From the NCBI GenBank assembly GCA_028386065.3, contig JAKUCV010004501.1:53007-117006 (forward strand): a stretch of 64,000 nt of DNA, written 5' to 3'. Each line of letters starts with the position of its first letter. Positions within the stretch are counted from its first letter, which is position 1. This stretch comes from Turnera subulata (taxonomy: Eukaryota; Streptophyta; Magnoliopsida; Malpighiales; Passifloraceae). The notes under the pieces were generated by a model. It saw nothing but the letters and a program-made list of their open reading frames with translations. It made no database searches and was not told the DNA's origin. A program made the position numbers and the translations under genes. Positions 1-11,026 of the stretch are shown here, piece after piece.

Positions 1-1688
1 TCTGATCGAAGCATTTTAATGCTCTTGCCGAGTTGATTCTGTACTTCATTCTTGAATTCTTTGAACTTTTCAAAGGATTCTGACTTGTGTCTCATTAGAT
101 ACACATAGCCATACCTACTGAAATCGTCAGTAAATGTAATGAAGTATTGAAATCCACCTCTAGCTTGTGTCGACATCGGTCCACATACATCACTATGTAT
201 AAGACCTAACAAGTCCGAAGCTCTTTCACCTTTACCGGTAAAAGGAGTCTTCATCATCTTGCCTAACAAACATGACTCACATGTCTCAAACGATTCAAAA
301 TCAAATGAGTCTAAAAGTCCATCTTTATGGAGTTTAGAAATACGAGTCTCGTTTATATGGCCCAATCGACAATGCCAGAGATAGGTTTCACTAGAATCGT
401 TTAATCTAACCTTCTTCGTATTAATGTTATAGATTGGTGTTTCTAGGTTTAGAACATACAAACCATTGCTCAAATATGCACCACCATAATAAATATCATT
501 GAAATAAATAGAACAACAATTGTTCTTTATTACAAATGAAAAGCCTTTCTTGTCAAGACAAGACACAGAAATCAAATTCCTGCTTATGGTCGGTACATAA
601 TAACAATCGTCTAGTTCTAAAACCAAACCACTCGGTAAGGTAAGATAGTAAGTTCCTACGGCTAATGCAGCAACTCTTGCTCCATTTCCCACTCGCAGGT
701 CTATCTCACCCTTTGCCAATCTCCTACTCTTTCTCAGTTCCTGCACATTTACACAAATGTGAGAACCACATCCGGTATCTAATACCCATGATGCAGAGAT
801 AGAGATATTAGCTTCTATAACAAAAATACCTGAAGTGGAAGTCTTACTTCCCTTCTGTTTCTTCACCTCTTCAAGGTAAACAGGGCAGTTACGTTTCCAA
901 TGGCCAGGTTTGTTGCAATGGAAACATTGTCCTTCCTTTGCAATACCACCTTTGGGTTTCAGCACATGGGAACAAGAAGATGCACATGCACCAAACTTTT
1001 TGGCACATTTCTTCTTCTTGTAAAACTTGGCTTTACCCTTTCCTTTGCCTTTTCCAACCATCAAAATGTTGTTGGATTTGTTTGCCTTCATTTGTTGCTC
1101 AACTGTTCCTAACATGTTAAGCAACTCAGACAAAGATTTGTCAAGATGATTCATATTGAAATTCATGACAAATTGGCTGTAACTATCCGGCAACGATTGC
1201 AGGACTAGATCAACAGCCAACTCCTTTTGCAAAGGAAAACCTAGACCCTCAAGGCTCTCAATGTATCCAATCATTTTGAGCACATGAGGTCTCACCGGTG
1301 ATGACTCAGCCATCTTGCATTGGAACAATGCCTTAGAGGTCTCATACCTCTCATGCCTTGCTTGCTCTTCAAAAAGCATTTTCAGATGTTCGATCATATC
1401 GAACGCACCCAAGGTCTCATGTTGCTTCTGAAGCTCAGAGTCCATGTTAACAAGCATAAGGCATGCAACATCCAATGCATCATCAACATGCTTCTTGTAA
1501 GCATCTCTTTCCGCCCTAGAAGCATTAGGCGCCGGTTCATTTGGAACTTGCCCTTCAAGGACATACAACTTCTTTTCTTGTTTGAGGACTATCCTCAAGT
1601 TGCGATACCATTTTAGGAAGTTATTCCCATTCAACTTTTCCTTCTCAAGGACAGATCGCAGTGACATTGTGCTAGTGTTTTGTGCCAT
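1..1688 (-). CDS. Angela-type Ty1/copia gag-pol polyprotein, N-terminal part, runs off window
   Basis: The frame opens at an ATG at 1688 and stays open for about 562 codons to the window edge. Gag comes first. A CCHC zinc knuckle (CFHCNKPGHWKRNC) follows near residue 255, then the aspartic protease motif LDTGCGSH (about 761-784), the GAG-pre-integrase box LWHCRLGH (about 357-383) and the beginning of integrase (DVCGPMS, about 170-200). This order (gag, protease, integrase before RT) defines Ty1/copia. The gag wording and the 1.5-kb LTR match the Angela lineage as I know it. I saw no stop codon in the visible part, so this is the best-preserved retroelement frame in the window. RT and RNase H would lie left of position 1. 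Gag packages the RNA, protease processes the polyprotein and integrase inserts the cDNA. Confidence 0.9.
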   Translation of the reverse strand, partial: MAQNTSTMSLRSVLEKEKLNGNNFLKWYRNLRIVLKQEKKLYVLEGQVPNEPAPNASRAERDAYKKHVDDALDVACLMLVNMDSELQKQHETLGAFDMIEHLKMLFEEQARHERYETSKALFQCKMAESSPVRPHVLKMIGYIESLEGLGFPLQKELAVDLVLQSLPDSYSQFVMNFNMNHLDKSLSELLNMLGTVEQQMKANKSNNILMVGKGKGKGKAKFYKKKKCAKKFGACASSCSHVLKPKGGIAKEGQCFHCNKPGHWKRNCPVYLEEVKKQKGSKTSTSGIFVIEANISISASWVLDTGCGSHICVNVQELRKSRRLAKGEIDLRVGNGARVAALAVGTYYLTLPSGLVLELDDCYYVPTISRNLISVSCLDKKGFSFVIKNNCCSIYFNDIYYGGAYLSNGLYVLNLETPIYNINTKKVRLNDSSETYLWHCRLGHINETRISKLHKDGLLDSFDFESFETCESCLLGKMMKTPFTGKGERASDLLGLIHSDVCGPMSTQARGGFQYFITFTDDFSRYGYVYLMRHKSESFEKFKEFKNEVQNQLGKSIKMLRS

Positions 1689-3092
1689 GGAAATTCTACA
1701 ACAATGATCAACTCACACAAATAAGAGTCATGCATACAAAATCATTTAACAAGGAATTCTATTAAATGATGCTCCTACTATATAAATCAAGACAATCATA
1801 TAAGTAGGCCAAGATCCATATTTCACTACTAGATAAGTCAGCTTTGGCTGATCGCTTACTTCATAGTTATTTAGGTAGACAACTCTTGTCAATTACATCT
1901 CATGTAACTCTTGGATAGTTGAGTGAACAACACTTGTTCTTGTCTATCTCATAGACTTAGCTCAACTCCTTGCCTCTAAGTCCTTAATCCTATTAAGATG
2001 ACCTAGTTAAGTTCAACACCATAATAAGCAGTTCCGATATTACAATTATCGCGTCGCACCTTACTAGGATAAACATTGGCACCTTGCTTTGGCAAAACCT
2101 ACCAAATGTTGATCTAAGCAATGATGAGTGCTTATCATGGAAGGCAACACAAGAAGAACTTAATATTTTCATCAACATATTATTCCAATACATTACATGC
2201 ATGTTCTTGATGAATCATATATTGATGTTTGTAAATTTGGAAACCAAAATTACATGAGAACATCGATGTCTAACAGTGAACATCGATGTTGTGAGAATCT
2301 GATTCTCGCCAACCACTTGGCATTACTCAAGAACATCGATGTTATAATGGCCTCTGGAACTCAAGAACATCGATGTCTTGATCTGAACATCGATGTTCTG
2401 AGGCTCTGGAGCTCCAAACTATTTGGCAGAGCTCAAGAACATCGATGTTAGGTTCTTGAACATCGATGTTGAAAAGTTCCGAAGGTCCAAAAACTTGGCA
2501 GTAGTTTTAAACATCGATGTATAACATTTAAACATCGATGTTTGAGGTTCTAGAACTCAAGAACATCGATGTTTCAATGTTTCAACTTAAACATCGATGT
2601 TTGAGAATTTTGGAATCTCAAAGCAATTCGGTAGAACTCTTGGACATCGATGTTCAATCTTGAACATCGATGTTCATGGGAATCTGCCAAGGCCAACCTT
2701 CATAGAACATCGCTGTTTTGTCTCACAACATCGATGTTCAGTAGGCTCGGCCAAGGCTAAACCCATGTCGACATCAATGCTCATCTGATGAACATCGATG
2801 TTCTGGCCGTAATGTACTAGAACGACAATCGTTCCATACGAAAACCGACGATCGATTTTCTTTTGTCAAACCCCTTCGACTTACTGCCATGAATATCTTG
2901 ATTGATATCTCATACCAATCAAGTGCTTGTTGTCAAAGCCTTTTTAACAAAAACACAACATCAACATGTTCAATAACTCATTTAGCACATCACATATACA
3001 AAATGAATTCAGCATATCACATATACTAGCATGTTCATACTACATCACATATAACATATGAACACATAATTCGGTTTAGAACTTCACAAGAG
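1689..3092 (-). other. Untranslated leader of the Angela element
   Basis: About 1.4 kb lies between the primer-binding site and the gag ATG, with no coding frame that I can support. The part nearer the gag (1689-2200) is AT-rich unique sequence. The middle (2258-2802) is an array of short palindromes listed separately. The part next to the LTR (2810-3092) has no evident feature. Confidence 0.7.
2258..2802. repeat. Interspersed array of the palindrome AACATCGATGTT
   Basis: Fifteen exact copies of the 8-bp core CATCGATG occur here, mostly inside the 12-bp palindrome AACATCGATGTT or the 14-bp GAACATCGATGTTC. Two further copies are one-base variants (near 2706 and 2770). Spacing is irregular, roughly 18 to 60 bp, and surrounding words such as CTCAAGAACATC and AACTTGGCA recur, so the array probably grew by duplicating composite units. 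It lies wholly in the transcribed leader of the Angela element. Each copy is self-complementary, so it would look the same to a DNA-binding dimer on either strand, or pair with other copies in RNA. Confidence 0.85.
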
Positions 3093-3104
3093 GCTCCGCT
3101 GCCA
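3093..3104 (-). other. Primer-binding site of the Angela element
   Basis: On the minus strand the sequence TGGCAGCGGAGC starts one base after the LTR end. It matches 8 of 12 positions of the usual plant initiator-Met tRNA primer site (TGGTATCAGAGC). Its place directly inside the LTR marks this LTR as the 5' LTR and fixes the orientation as minus. Confidence 0.65.
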
Positions 3105-3105
3105 C

Positions 3106-4647
3106 TGTTAGTATCCGGGCATGCAAATTGACAATCAAATGCAATATCATACGCAGCAGAAAAACCGGATATACATGGAGGATCCAAGTGAAGGATAGCT
3201 AAAACGAATAACAATTTTTAACGTACCTGAATCGGTTGAGGTCTTTCACCCAACTGTAGGAACGAATCAGCAAGAGCCGGACAAAAATCCCGCCCCTCTA
3301 CGGTATCCACACGAACCGTGATAACTAGTTGGAATCGTCACACGATTATCAACCCGAGCACCCCCGAACTGATGTGCTAGCAGGAGGTTTCGGAAGCTAG
3401 AGTTTGTGGTATTTTCTTCTTTCTCAAAGAAGGTGTGTATAGTCTAAAACTCACAAGAACTCTCAAGACACTCTTAAGGCTCAATCTCTGAAAATTTTTC
3501 AGACTCAAAGTGATGAATTAACAAGGCATAATCAGATTATGCTTAGTCTAATCCCACTCACAAAAGCAAGGGATAAAGTGGCCAACACCTTTGGCCAACA
3601 TGATTAGCTTTTAGCTAATTATGTCTCCACTAACTCTTGGTGAGATTACACATCACATGGCACTAATTATGGTTCAATAAATCAGACATTTATTGAACCA
3701 AACCAGCCCAAAACGACCCTGGTCCAACCACGGTCCAACCATGGTCCAACCATACCTGGTCGAACCATGGTCAAACCATGGTTCAACCACCTGCTCGAAT
3801 CAACGATTCTAAGTGTGTGACCCTGTAGGCACTTGTAACGTCCGACAATAATTGTAAACTCATTTACAATTATAAGCAAAGAGCGGCGTCTAGCAACACA
3901 TCAATGCTACCCGAACGACAAGATCAGTACTGATTCAATATGCCTCGTAAACATTTCATCGTCCCTTCGTCCCATTATCAAGATTAAACATGAGACATGG
4001 AATATGTCAATCTCGCATATGTTTAATCTCAGTTTCTTGATCCTCGAGCTAACTGTGTAAAACGGATACTAATGATATCACCATATCATAATCCGAGCAC
4101 GGCCGTGCATTTACAGTTCAACTCTATCAAGAAACCAACCGATAATATACCCGTTATATGGGTTGGACGAATCCCCTCTGGATCATACAAAACCCACTAC
4201 ACATTTATCATATACCCAATGATTACACTAAGTCTACTCATTTACGAAATAGCCAAGAGTAATATCAAAGTATACGACTCAGATGTTGGGAACCTTGATG
4301 ATCACAGGTCTAAGGACAATACATATAAGAACCGCTAATGACAATCATATAACGTTCCATGTAGCGTTCTTATGTGGGTCGGTCCAGTCCACAAGTTCTC
4401 TAACTTATACCCGTATGTAGAATTCATATCATATATAATTCTCAACATACGCTAGTCTTAATTTATTATTACAACCCATCCATAATAATAATCGACTAGG
4501 GACATTTAAGAATATATAAATATTCTAGGGTAATAAATATGTGCAAGCTTTTATCTCATAAACGATATTTATTGGAATAACCTTAATGTGTATATATGGC
4601 TACAAATAAACATCCATTGATTGGCTTTTGGGCATATTACACTAACA
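3106..4647 (-). mobile_element. 5' LTR of the Angela copia element
   Basis: The LTR is 1542 bp and read on the minus strand starts TGTTAGTGTAAT and ends GATACTAACA, giving the inverted ends TGTTAGT/ACTAACA. A second, 1510-bp copy in the opposite orientation lies at 24695-26204; comparing the two sets the ends. Within it, 3715-3795 holds several imperfect copies of an 11- to 13-bp unit containing CCATGGTC. The element entered a decayed copia integrase gene whose sequence resumes at 4648. The matching target duplication would be AATCC on the far side, outside the window. Confidence 0.9.
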
Positions 4648-5482
4648 AATCCGCCGTGTTGACCATCTAGGTAATTTTATGGTTTTAGTTGATGCATCGA
4701 CTAGATGGTCTATTGTGTGCTTATTAGAAGCAATTTGGCATTTTGCGTACCTATTTTAATAACTAAGCCAATTGTGGGTACACATCCCTAATTATTTTAT
4801 AAGACTATATGTCTTGATAATACTGGTGTATTCCTTCAATGGTTATTGTATGTCATTGGAAATAATGGTTGAACTTCTTGTAGCTTATGTTCATACCCAA
4901 AACGATCTGGGTGAATCGTTTATTGAATATTTCCAATTGATTGCAAGACCATTGCTATTGAGAAATTACTACTTGGGAACATGCTATTTTACATGCAGCA
5001 ACACTTGTGCGCATCAGGCCAACAAGTTATCATAAGATCTCCTCATTCAATTGGTTCATAGTCACGAATCAAATGTCTCCCATCTTTGGACCTTTTGTTA
5101 TGCACCAATTGCTCCACCACAGGGAACTAAAATGGGTGCTTAAAGAAGATTGGGAATATAAGTTGGGTATGAATCTCCACAAGTTATAAAATAATTGAAA
5201 GCATCAACTAAAGATTCATTTACAGTATAATTTGTTTATTGTCAATTTGATGAAAGTGTTTATCCAACATCAGGGGGAAAAATAAGCAACTGGATCAAGA
5301 GATTTTTGAAATACTATATCAATATCCAGTTTTGATCATCGAACAAATTAGTGACCTGAAGTTCAAAAGAAGAATCATTTGCAAAAAATTTAGTAAATCA
5401 ACTGCCAGACATATTTATTGATTAAAATAGAGTGACCAAATCTTATATGCCAGCTCCAAATGCTCCTATTCTAATTGAAGTT

Positions 5483-7631
5483 GGGTTTTTGGTACGGATG
5501 GTACCCATATTTTTTGGTTTGAGACAATAATGTACCTAAACTTTTTGCCGAGACATTTACGTACCTGGAATTTTCGTGGGCAGTTCTGTCACGGGTCTTG
5601 AGCGAGGCATGTGCTGACATGGATTCTGCCCGATTTTGGGCTGCTGCCCGTGGCTCAAAACGACGTAGTATCACCACGATACGACGTCATTTAGTATCCA
5701 TGTGGCAGGTGTTGGTCCCACCATCCTTCTAGTAGCTTTCCACCCAATTTAACAGGTTCAACCAGAAAATTCGCAGACCCGACATATGCCCCAAAATCCC
5801 AATTATAAACATTAAATCAGTTTTTTTTGACATGCTAAATTATGCAATTAACACAAACCGGATCCATAGCCTAATCGAATTTTACTTAAAAAAACTACCA
5901 AATTGAATCTTAAAATAATTTTATTAATATTTATAATTATTATTTTATGAAATAAAAAATTCTAACTTTAGTTCCAAATTCTCTTATCCTTTTTCTTCTT
6001 AATTCTCTCCTTAATCATCTCTTTTCTTTTTTGGATTTTAAAAACTAGTATTTGTGTTATAACAAAATAACCTAAAGATTAAACAATCAATCGAATTAAC
6101 CATTTTTTTAAAAAAAATTAAAACAACAAAAAAACACCAGCCCCTTATGACCACCACCATACCACCAACATCTCTTCCAGCACCAGCACCAGCACCAACT
6201 CCTCCACAACCACCAGCACCATCTCCTCCACAACCAATTATCAACCTATCACCACCACCACCGCACCACACCCATCACCACCAACACCAACCACCAACCA
6301 CCAACCATCCATGCTCTCATCCCTAAATCCATTATCTAAAAACCCCCACAGAGGAGGTAGATGAAGGAGGCAAGTAGTGGGGGAGGAAGTGCGCGACGGA
6401 GAAGAAGAGGGAGCCACGCCATCGAAGAGCTCCGTTTAGAAAGGCATGGCAAGATCAACAGATCATCTACCACGGGAAGAAGGTGATCTTGGCCGCCGAT
6501 TTTCATCCGATAATAACGCCGCCAGCAACCACCGGTTAGGTTGCTGCAAATCTCAGGTTGCCGATCAGGAATCCGATTTGTCCGAAGTTGATGGCTGTTT
6601 GTGGTGGTTGTTGACTGTTTCATGGTGGCGTTGCCGTTGCTCCAAATCTCAGGTTTGGTCAAGTTGTGAAACAGGCCAAATTGTTCGGGTTCTGAAATCA
6701 GTAGTGGAAGGACACAAAATACTTGGATGGGTGGTTGTGGTGTTGATTTTTTTCAATTGGACTTTTTTTCTTTTTCCTTGGTGGTGGTGATGGGAGATTG
6801 GGGCAGTGATGGCTCATAGGTGCAAGGTTGAGGGAAGAGAGAGAGGGATGGTTAGGGTTTTTTTTTAATCGTTATTTTTTTATATATGAAATTTCAAACG
6901 GTTGTGGGATACTTTTTAATCCAAGATTTACCAATTAATTTTGGGTCAAAGTTTCCTTTTTTAATTTTTTTAATCTATATGACAATTAATTTCTTTCTCA
7001 ATCACAGATAATAATTAGTTTTCTTTTTTAAAAAATTATTTTCTCTTTCGATCATAAAAATAATTAATATTCATTTAAAAATTTATAATTATTTTAGCAA
7101 ACAAAAACGGAAATAGAAAGATGATGTGATTCTCTCTTCCCAATACCTCCCATTCATTTTTTTTTTAATAAGTCTGTACTCTGTTACATTTTCAAATTGA
7201 CTTTAAAATATGTATAGGAAAAGTAGAAAAATATTTAAAATTAAGGTAATTCGGGACCTAGAAAATATTAAAAACTATTAAGACAAAGAAAAAAAATTTC
7301 ATCCTATTTTTCCTGGGTTGTGGGTTTGGGTTTTAAAGCTTAAACCGAGGTAGAACCAGGTAAGAAACCAGGGAAGGGGTTGGGTAATGGGTAGGACCCA
7401 TGATTGACATGTAGATGTGGAACGACGCCGTATCATTGTAAAACGACGTCGTTTTGAGCCACGGGCAGCAGCCCAAAATCGGGCAGAATCCATGTTAGCA
7501 CATGCCCCGCCCGAGACCTGTGACTGAACTGCCCACGAAAATTCCAGGTACATAAATGTCTCGGCAAAAAGTTTAGGTACATGATTGTCTCAAACCAAAA
7601 AAAATATGGGTACCATCCGTACCAAAAACCC
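5483..7631. mobile_element. Non-autonomous Mutator-like element with ~230-bp terminal inverted repeats
   Basis: The ends begin GGGTTTTTGGTACGGATGG and are inverted copies of each other over roughly 230 bp (about 5483-5718 and 7393-7631). The flanks are AATTGAAGTT on the left (5473-5482) and AATTGATGTT on the right (7632-7641), a 10-bp target duplication with one mismatch. Long TIRs plus a 9-10-bp duplication are typical of Mutator-like elements. I see no transposase. The interior has a CCA/CAC-rich stretch (6140-6330) and a more GC-rich patch (6350-6840) that could be captured host sequence, flanked by AT-rich DNA. It lies inside the decayed copia pol, so it is younger than that element. Confidence 0.85.
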
Positions 7632-9295
7632 AATTGATGTTCCTGAAGAACAATTAAAGAATGCAAATGAATCTAGAGTACGCCAGAAGCATGGAATACA
7701 AGATGGCCCCAACGAGAAAATAAGACCTCGAGTAGAGGTTTAAATTGAAAATCCTCAGAAAGAGGAAAGTCCTCCAGAAGAGGTTTCTGATATTATTGAT
7801 AAAGTTCCAGAAGAAACTCAGGTACCTGAAATAAATGAAAAATGATGAGATATCGATCAAATATATTTTTTCAGGAACAAGAAGGAATCGACGTGAAATA
7901 ACCATCAATGAAATTTTTGCATATAATATAGCGCTAGATATTATGGAAGAAAATGAGGATCATGAACCTACATCTATTGATGAATATAAGCGTAGAATGA
8001 TTGGCCAAAATTAAGAGACACAATTAATGCTGAGTTAGACTCGCTTATGAGCGAGAACTTTTTGGACCTGTAGTCCGTACAATAGTGGTGTAAAACCAGT
8101 CGGTTATAAATGGGTATTTGTGCGAAACAGAATTGAAGAAAATGAAATAGTGAGATATAAAGCACGACTTGTTGCTCAAGGTTTTATCCAACGACCTGGT
8201 AGTGATTATGAGGAGACATACTCCCCCGTGGTGGATGCAGTTACTTTTGGTATTTGATAAGTCTTGCAATACATGAAAAACTAGACATGTGTCTAATGGA
8301 TGCTCTTACAGCCTATTTCTATGGATCCATAAGTCATGACATACACATGATAATTCCTGAAGGATTCAAGCTGCCTGAAGCAACTAATTCTTAGGTTATA
8401 TACTCAATTAAACTAAATTAATCTTTAGATGGTTTAAACCAATTTGTATATGTGTAGTGTAATCATTCTTGCACATATTTATTAAATTCTCTATGTGTTT
8501 TATTTTAATCAGTACATGTTTGAATTTATTATTATTATTGCTTATATTGCTGATTTAGATCTATATATGAGTTTTTTCATTTTTATTTAAATATTATTGG
8601 AACTCCTGAAGAAGTTTTCAAATGTCGTGTTATATTTCGAGGAAGAGTTTGATATGAAAAATTTTGAAAAGATTAGATTGGTCCTGAAGTACTACATCGC
8701 AGTGCAATTTATCTTGCTAGTAACATAAAGCCTGGAGCTTTTGCTATGAATTTATTTGCAAGATATAATTTTTCTCTAACGTATTTATATTGGAATATAA
8801 TATATAAATACATATTCCATTATCTTGAAGTATAATGGATATGGAATTATTTTAACCTTGTGAGTCCAAGAAGAATATAGTTTATTTTGCAGATGTAGGT
8901 CATTTATTTGATCTATACAAAGAGCAGGCAGATACCTGAAGTATCATGGTGACCACAAAGCAAAGTATCATTACTACCTTTTCAAATAACGGAGAAATTT
9001 TAGCCATACATGAAGTCAGTCGAGAATGATCAATAATGCTGCATATTCAAGATTCATATGGATAAGATAGCAAGGAAGATGCTCCAACGATGATTTATGA
9101 AGATAATGCAAAGTGCGTTGCCCAATTGGAGGGAGGATACATCAAAGAATCATTTAAGTGACATCTGGCAGATATATTTACAAAATCAGTTCCTACTACA
9201 AATTTTGAAGAGTTGATGAGGATGATTGGTTTATGGAGGATTCGAGATATTAAGGGATGCCAAAATCAGGGGGAGTATACGCACTGCACTCTTTT

Positions 9296-9340
9296 TTTCC
9301 TTCACCAAGTTTTTATCCCACTGGGTTTTTCTTGGTAAGA
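9296..9340 (+). other. Hairpin motif upstream of the copia 3' LTR
   Basis: Arms ACCAAG (9304-9309) and CTTGGT (9331-9336) flank a 21-nt loop containing CCCACTGGG. The stem extends by CTT/AAG past one bulged C. The same layout, with changed but still paired arms, is present in the element at 19915-29705. It lies about 65 bp upstream of the 3' LTR, where the polypurine tract and 3' untranslated region are expected. Confidence 0.65.
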
Positions 9341-9404
9341 TTTCTAATGAGGCAGTTCTTCCAAACCGTATTCTACCTAAGGTGAAATGACATTCAAGGA
9401 GGAG

Positions 9405-9900
9405 TGTTATAAATAAATTATGGTGAATGTCATTATTACCATCTAGTAAAACTCATTTACCATACCCGAATTTACCCCAGGTAAATATTTTATCCCTACA
9501 CCAAACTTCTACTAGGAATTATCTCTTTGGCTAATTACCCTCTATAATTCTATTTGTCCTAATCTTAGTATCATCTTCCTTTACCTAACAACCCTTTGAT
9601 TTTATCCTTTTATGTTAATTATACTTCTTTCTTTATATCCTCCCATTTTCAACTATAAATACCCCTTCATTCTTTCACATTCATACACTTACATCCCATC
9701 ATAAACTTCACTCTCTTTTTATTTCCATACACCTCTCTTCACCATCTCTCTCAATCGATATTTTATTATTCCATTATAATTATAATCAAAGTTGTATTAT
9801 TACCATTAAAGTTGTATTACTACCATCAAGGTTAGATTATTACCTTGATCAAGCTTTGTATTATTCTATCAAGGAGTGAATTTCATCCCCCATTTTATAA
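9405..9900 (+). mobile_element. 3' LTR of the decayed copia element
   Basis: The sequence TGTTATAAATAAAT starts directly after the purine-rich tract ATTCAAGGAGGAG, as expected for a copia 3' LTR following a polypurine tract. It contains a TATA-like stretch (CTATAAATACCCC, about 9653-9665). The right end is not resolved. It lies between about 9870 (…TTCTATCA) and 9900 (…TTTTATAA), and no partner LTR is in the window. Confidence 0.65.
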
Positions 9901-9985
9901 ATTTTTTTTTTAAAAAAAACGAATGAAAAAAGCTTTGGTGAGGACCTTTCACATCATCATAAACGATGATTTTTTATTAAAGAAA

Positions 9986-10016
9986 CTAGGTGATGATGCC
10001 CCTCGTTGCTGCGGGG
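9986..10016 (-). mobile_element. Possible Helitron 3' terminus
   Basis: Read on the minus strand, a GC-rich imperfect hairpin with CCCC/GGGG ends (9999-10016) is followed after 9 nt by CTAG and then a host T (9985). Hairpin, short spacer and CTAG-T is the canonical Helitron 3' end. The hairpin is weak and I could not find the 5' TC end, which may lie beyond the solo LTR. The surrounding 9901-10286 holds no gene; it has two copies of an AGAAATGTTRGCCTACATTC word near 10100 and 10150. Confidence 0.4.
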
Positions 10017-10765
10017 ATAATAAAGTTTTTTTTCCTCTAATTTCTCTTATTTAATAGGATTTTATCCTACTTTCACTAAGTTTAATCAGTGAAAAATAGA
10101 AATGTTAGCCTACATTCACTAAGTTTTATATTGGTGGAATCAAGAAAAATAGAAATGTTGGCCTACATTCACTAAGTTTAATCAGAGGTATTATTAATTA
10201 ATTCTACAAAGTAATTCATGTTAAACAACTATTTATTCTTCTAGATCATTGAATTTCTTAATATGAGAATTAAAAAAAGTATATAATGTAATAGCCCGGG
10301 TAAAAAATTTTATAAGTCATTTGTACAGTGAATTACCGTAAGAAAGTAATCTTTGGTAATTATTTCATGATAAATCGAGCATCGGATTCCAAATCTGAGA
10401 CTTACCCCATGTCCCGGATATTTTAACGGAATTTTCGGGATAAGTTGGAATTTTACAGGATTGGAAATGGTGAAAAGACAATTATACCCCTGGATTTGTT
10501 TGAAAACAAAGGAAGCTGGAAGGGCATATGAGTCTTCTTGCTGATACAGATTCTTTTCTGCTAAATTATTCACAATTATTCACGTACACAGTAACAACTC
10601 CATAATTCTGCTCAATTATTAAATAATGGCAGACATCTTTATTTCTTTTCTTTTTCCCATCCTGTTATTTGTCTGCCCACTAGTCGCGCTGCCTCTCTGT
10701 TCGCCATCCCGCACCATTCGCATCATGCCGCTACTCGATGCCTACCGCCAGCAATGAAAAAAAAA

Positions 10766-10851
10766 ACTTCCCTAGAGGTCACCCATCCCAGAATTGCTCC
10801 AAGTTAAGCACGTTTAACTTTGGAGTTCTTATGGAATGAGCACCAAAAAGG
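10766..10851 (-). pseudogene. 5S-rRNA-like segment 1 inside the gypsy LTR
   Basis: The minus strand reads CATAAGAACTCCAAAGTTAA and GTGCTTAA, and further on GATGGGTGACCT and GGGAAGT. These correspond to the middle and 3' half of plant 5S rRNA, including the internal Pol III control region and the conserved GATGGGTGACC block. Several positions differ and the 5' third is not recognisable, so it is 5S-derived and not a functional rRNA gene. Cassandra TRIM elements carry 5S-derived sequence in short LTRs; here the LTR is 3 kb and gypsy-type. Confidence 0.75.
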
Positions 10852-11026
10852 TAAGTGTACCTTGTTGATATAGTTAGTACCCATCAAACCATTTATGCTA
10901 TTCTCGATTGTACTGTCCCACACCTGTACAACTTCGAAATCACTTCATTTGAGTTATTCTTAATTATACAGTCCCATACTCGTATAATTATAAAATTGCC
11001 CCAACTATGTAGCCCCATCCCTACAG

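Larger units (their letters stand above)
4648..9404 (+). pseudogene. Decayed Ty1/copia pol (integrase, RT, RNase H), interrupted by a MULE
   Basis: Broken frames encode copia pol pieces in order. The integrase core appears near 4680-4740 (VDASTRW) and 4880-5190. The linker region continues to 5482, where the Mutator-like element 5483-7631 is inserted, and resumes at 7642 (DVPEEQL). RT begins with [10 protein letters not shown] near 8157-8190 and a few further pieces to about 8400. RNase H and the C-terminus appear near 9075-9270 (DIFTKSV). Many stops and frameshifts separate these pieces, and 8400-9070 is hardly recognisable. The 5' part is cut off by the Angela LTR at 4647. I assign it only to Ty1/copia, not to a lineage. 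Confidence 0.85.

Noticed and set aside
2258..2802. CRISPR-like array
   Set aside because: The repeats are only 8-14 bp, palindromic and irregularly spaced, and lie in a plant retroelement leader; no cas genes or regular spacers exist.
10766..10851. Functional 5S rRNA gene
   Set aside because: The 5' third is not recognisable and several conserved bases differ; it is embedded in an LTR.
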